From Syntrophobacterales bacterium (GTDB taxonomy: Bacteria > Desulfobacterota > Desulfobaccia > Desulfobaccales > 0-14-0-80-60-11), in contig JAGVPN010000408.1 in the NCBI GenBank assembly GCA_020052215.1, positions 1-8,375 on the forward strand: 8,375 bases of DNA. The letters are read 5' to 3'. Within the stretch, counting starts at the first letter, position 1. Every line of letters starts with the position of its first letter. A program made the translations under genes and the position numbers. This document shows, piece after piece, positions 5,814 through 8,375 of this stretch. Below the pieces are notes generated by a model. The model searched no databases, was not told the origin of the DNA, and saw only the letters and a list, made by a program, of their open reading frames with translations.

Positions 5814-8375
5814 GTGGCAGTCAAATCATCCAGCAGCGCAGGAGCGCAGCACCTGGCCCTTGCCCTCTCCCGGGAGCCCCGGCAGGCGCATCTCCAGGGC
5901 CTTACTCCCGGGGCCGGGGCCTATATCCTGGCCCGACTCTTTCAGCACCTCCACCGCCCGGTTCTCCTCATTACGCCGGATGTCAATATTTCTGAACAAA
6001 TATTTAAGGATCTGACTTTTTTTCTGGATGAAGAGGCTGTGCGGGCCACTGGCCCGGAGTCCCGGGTGCTCATGTTCCCGGCCCACGAGGTCTTGTCCTT
6101 CCGGGAACTGAGCTTTGACGCCGACGTGAGTTGCGCCCGCCTGGGAGCCGCGTCCGTGGCTCTGACTTCGAAGGAGCCCTGGTTCATGGTGGCTCCGGCC
6201 ATGGCCCTGCGCCAGAAGCTGCCCCCGGAAAGCCGAATCCGGGACCTGTTGGCCTACGTAGTGGCGGGAGAAAGCCTGGAGCGGCCGGTTTTTCTCCAAC
6301 ACCTCTTGGAGGGGGGGTATGAGCGCCGCCCCGTGGTGGAAGAACGGGGCGAGTTCAGCGTTCGGGGAGGGGTCATCGACCTGTTCCCGCCGCTCTATCC
6401 TCAGCCGGTGCGGCTGGAGTTCTGGGGGGATGAGGTGGAGTCCATCCGCCTCTTTGATCCCGCCACCCAGCGGTCCCAGGGGACGCTGGAGGACCTGATG
6501 GTGCTCCCGGCCAGTGAAGTGGTGCTGGATGACGCCGTCAAAGAGCGCTCCCTGGCCCGGCGCAGCCGCCGCCAAGACCCGGAATTCTGGGACCACGTCC
6601 ACGAGGGCCGGCAGTTCCCCCGCATTGAACGGCATCTGGCGGAGTTTTATGACCATCCCCAGACCCTGTGGGATTTTCTGCCCCCGGACACCGTGGTGGT
6701 GGAATGGGACCCACTGATCCTGAGGCAGGAGCTTAATAAGCAGGAAGAAGCCGCGGCCGCCGAACCAGCGGGTTGGCTGGATCAAACCCCCTGGGAGGAG
6801 CGGCGCCGCGGTTTCAGCCAAATTTTCTGCCCCCTCTTGCCCTGGGGGCGCCCGGATCAGGACCTGGACCTCAGCTTCCAGGTGGAGAAAAACGATCACC
6901 TGGCCGAGGAACTGGCCCAGGCCGGGGACGAGGCCGGCCGGCTGATACCGGCCCTGGCGCAGCGCCTGGCGGAATGGCGCAGCTCCGGGTTTCAGGTCCT
7001 CCTGGTGTCCCGGAGCAAGCACCGGGCCGAACGCCTGGCCCGGTTGCTCGCCGAAGAGGGCCTGGAGGTGCACTTCTCCCCGGCGCCCACCTGGGAACCC
7101 GGGGGCCGGGTGGCAATCACCGTGGGCGAATTGACCGGGGGGTTTCGGCTGCTCTCGGAAGGGTTGGTGGTCCTCACCGAAGATGAAGCCCTGGGCTTCC
7201 GACCGGAAGGACGCCGCCGCAAAAAAGCCAGCCCTCTCCAGGACCTCACCTCCCTGGCCGACCTGGCGGAAGGTGATGCCGTGGTCCATCTGGAGCACGG
7301 CATCGGCATCTACCGGGGGCTGGTCAAGCTCACGGTGGGCAGCGAAATCAACGACTTTCTGGAGCTGGAATATCAAGGGGGGGACCGCCTGTATCTCCCC
7401 GTGGACCGCCTGAATCTGGTGCAGAAATACCTGGGGGTGGAAGGCGCCAGCCCGCGGGTGGCCCGTCTGGGGGGGAAATCCTGGGAGCGGGCCAAGACCC
7501 GGGTAAAAAAGGCGGTGGAAAAGATCGCCCGGGAACTGGTGGAACTGTACGCCCTGCGCCGGGTGTTGCCGGGTCACCACTTCTCGCCGCCGGACCCGAC
7601 TTACCGGGAGTTTGAAGCCACCTTCGAATATGAGGAAACGCCGGACCAGTTGGTGGCCATCGCCGACGTGCTGGCGGATATGATGTCGGATACGCCCATG
7701 GACCGCCTGGTTTGCGGGGACGTGGGCTACGGCAAAACCGAGGTGGCGGTGCGGGCCGCGTTCAAGGCCGCCATGGACGGCAAACAGGTGGCGGTCCTGG
7801 TGCCCACCACGGTGTTGGCGGAACAGCACTATGACACCTTCCGGCGCCGCCTGGCCCATTTTCCCCTGGAGGTTCGGGCCTTGAGCCGGTTCAGGGGCGC
7901 CGCGGAGCAGAAACGCATCCTGGCGGACCTGGTGCAAGGCAAAGTTGACATCCTTATCGGCACCCATCGGCTGCTGTCCAAAGATGTCGCCTTCCGGGAC
8001 CTGGGGCTGGCCATCGTTGACGAAGAACAGCGTTTCGGGGTGCGCCAGAAGGAGCGGCTGAAGGAGTGGCGGCGCACCGTGGATTGCCTCACGCTCACCG
8101 CCACCCCCATCCCCCGCACCCTGCAGTTATCCCTCACCGGCCTCCGGGAGTTGAGCCTGATCAACACCCCGCCGGAGAACCGCCGGGCCATCCGCACCTA
8201 TGTCTGCCTGCCGGAGACCGCGGTGATCCAGTCCGCCATCCGCCGGGAGTTGGACCGGGGCGGCCAGGTTTTTTTTGTGCACAACCGGGTGCGGAGCCTG
8301 GCCACCTGGACCCGCCATGTCCGGGAAATGGTGCCGGAAGCCCGGGTGGCCATGGCCCATGGCCAGATGCCGGAA
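5814..8375 (+). CDS. mfd: Transcription-repair coupling factor Mfd, 3' partial
   Basis: Mfd is the ATP-driven DNA translocase that removes stalled RNA polymerase from lesions and recruits UvrA. The window holds 854 residues of a family usually near 1150. In order: a UvrB-like N-terminal region (LQGLTPGAGAYILARLF near residue 28; GEFSVRGGVIDLFPP at 179-193), the RNA-polymerase interaction domain (VVHLEHGIGIYRG from about 490, LYLPVDRLNLVQKY), then the translocase with Walker A GDVGYGKT (635-642), the DEEQ box (736-739) and TATPIPRTL (from about 760). The sequence runs off the window at AHGQMPE, before the rest of the second motor lobe and the C-terminal UvrA-regulating domain. The start is uncertain: the frame is open from 5682. 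GTG 5814 gives an N-terminus of usual length but has no ribosome site; GTG 5691 has ATAAGG seven bases upstream but adds 41 Arg/Pro-rich residues unlike the family. No in-frame ATG occurs before about 6070. The reading frame is intact throughout. Confidence 0.96.
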   Translation, partial: MAVKSSSSAGAQHLALALSREPRQAHLQGLTPGAGAYILARLFQHLHRPVLLITPDVNISEQIFKDLTFFLDEEAVRATGPESRVLMFPAHEVLSFRELSFDADVSCARLGAASVALTSKEPWFMVAPAMALRQKLPPESRIRDLLAYVVAGESLERPVFLQHLLEGGYERRPVVEERGEFSVRGGVIDLFPPLYPQPVRLEFWGDEVESIRLFDPATQRSQGTLEDLMVLPASEVVLDDAVKERSLARRSRRQDPEFWDHVHEGRQFPRIERHLAEFYDHPQTLWDFLPPDTVVVEWDPLILRQELNKQEEAAAAEPAGWLDQTPWEERRRGFSQIFCPLLPWGRPDQDLDLSFQVEKNDHLAEELAQAGDEAGRLIPALAQRLAEWRSSGFQVLLVSRSKHRAERLARLLAEEGLEVHFSPAPTWEPGGRVAITVGELTGGFRLLSEGLVVLTEDEALGFRPEGRRRKKASPLQDLTSLADLAEGDAVVHLEHGIGIYRGLVKLTVGSEINDFLELEYQGGDRLYLPVDRLNLVQKYLGVEGASPRVARLGGKSWERAKTRVKKAVEKIARELVELYALRRVLPGHHFSPPDPTYREFEATFEYEETPDQLVAIADVLADMMSDTPMDRLVCGDVGYGKTEVAVRAAFKAAMDGKQVAVLVPTTVLAEQHYDTFRRRLAHFPLEVRALSRFRGAAEQKRILADLVQGKVDILIGTHRLLSKDVAFRDLGLAIVDEEQRFGVRQKERLKEWRRTVDCLTLTATPIPRTLQLSLTGLRELSLINTPPENRRAIRTYVCLPETAVIQSAIRRELDRGGQVFFVHNRVRSLATWTRHVREMVPEARVAMAHGQMPE

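Noticed and set aside
5826..7967. A 713-codon minus-strand open frame opposite mfd
   Set aside because: Mfd on the plus strand is certain through its helicase motifs; the antisense frame is a GC-driven shadow with no recognisable domain.
1..8375. CRISPR arrays, tRNA or rRNA genes, insertion sequences
   Set aside because: No regularly spaced direct repeats, cloverleaf sequence, rRNA signature or transposase was seen on either strand.

Overview
The window reads as a GC-rich chromosomal stretch of a strict anaerobe. The best guess is a sulfate-reducing or syntrophic member of the Desulfobacterota (former Deltaproteobacteria). That rests on a bacterial HdrA/MvhD electron-bifurcation module, an apparent selenocysteine codon in HdrA with a bacterial-type SECIS hairpin, a CsrA/FliW motility regulator and an Mfd of bacterial type. 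The assignment is inferred from gene content only; no rRNA or other marker gene is present.

Layout. (1) 1-4301, plus strand: a three-gene redox operon. It begins with a very large two-module HdrA whose 5' end lies outside the window. The reading frame is open from base 1 except for one in-frame TGA at 34-36, which sits where HdrA proteins have a conserved Cys/Sec (NDCAMU) and is followed by a good SECIS-like hairpin at 51-70. Then come MvhD (3025-3456) and an FrhB/FdhB-like 4Fe-4S protein (3492-4301). A long inverted repeat built of CTTGGCGT-like units lies between hdrA and mvhD. (2) 4320-4357: a perfect hairpin serving as a probable two-way terminator between convergent genes. (3) 4430-5191, minus strand: one continuous gene that fuses the RNA-binding regulator CsrA to its own protein antagonist FliW. 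Its GTG start is preceded by a Shine-Dalgarno that is itself a CsrA-type site, and farther upstream by a good sigma-54 (-24/-12) promoter match. (4) 5192-5813: a non-coding divergent region with two hairpins. (5) 5814 to the end, plus strand: the first three quarters of mfd, cut by the window edge inside the translocase domain.

How the genes fit together. HdrA, MvhD and the FrhB-like protein probably form a cytoplasmic complex that moves electrons between a low-potential carrier (ferredoxin, formate or H2 through an outside partner) and thiol/disulfide or NAD-type couples; the FAD in HdrA is the bifurcating centre in known relatives. HdrB/HdrC, if present, must lie upstream of the window. The csrA-fliW fusion and mfd are divergent from each other and not obviously tied to the redox operon. 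The two most striking items are the selenocysteine codon, which makes an automatic start call at 88 wrong, and the CsrA-FliW fusion, which puts a regulator and its inhibitor in one chain.
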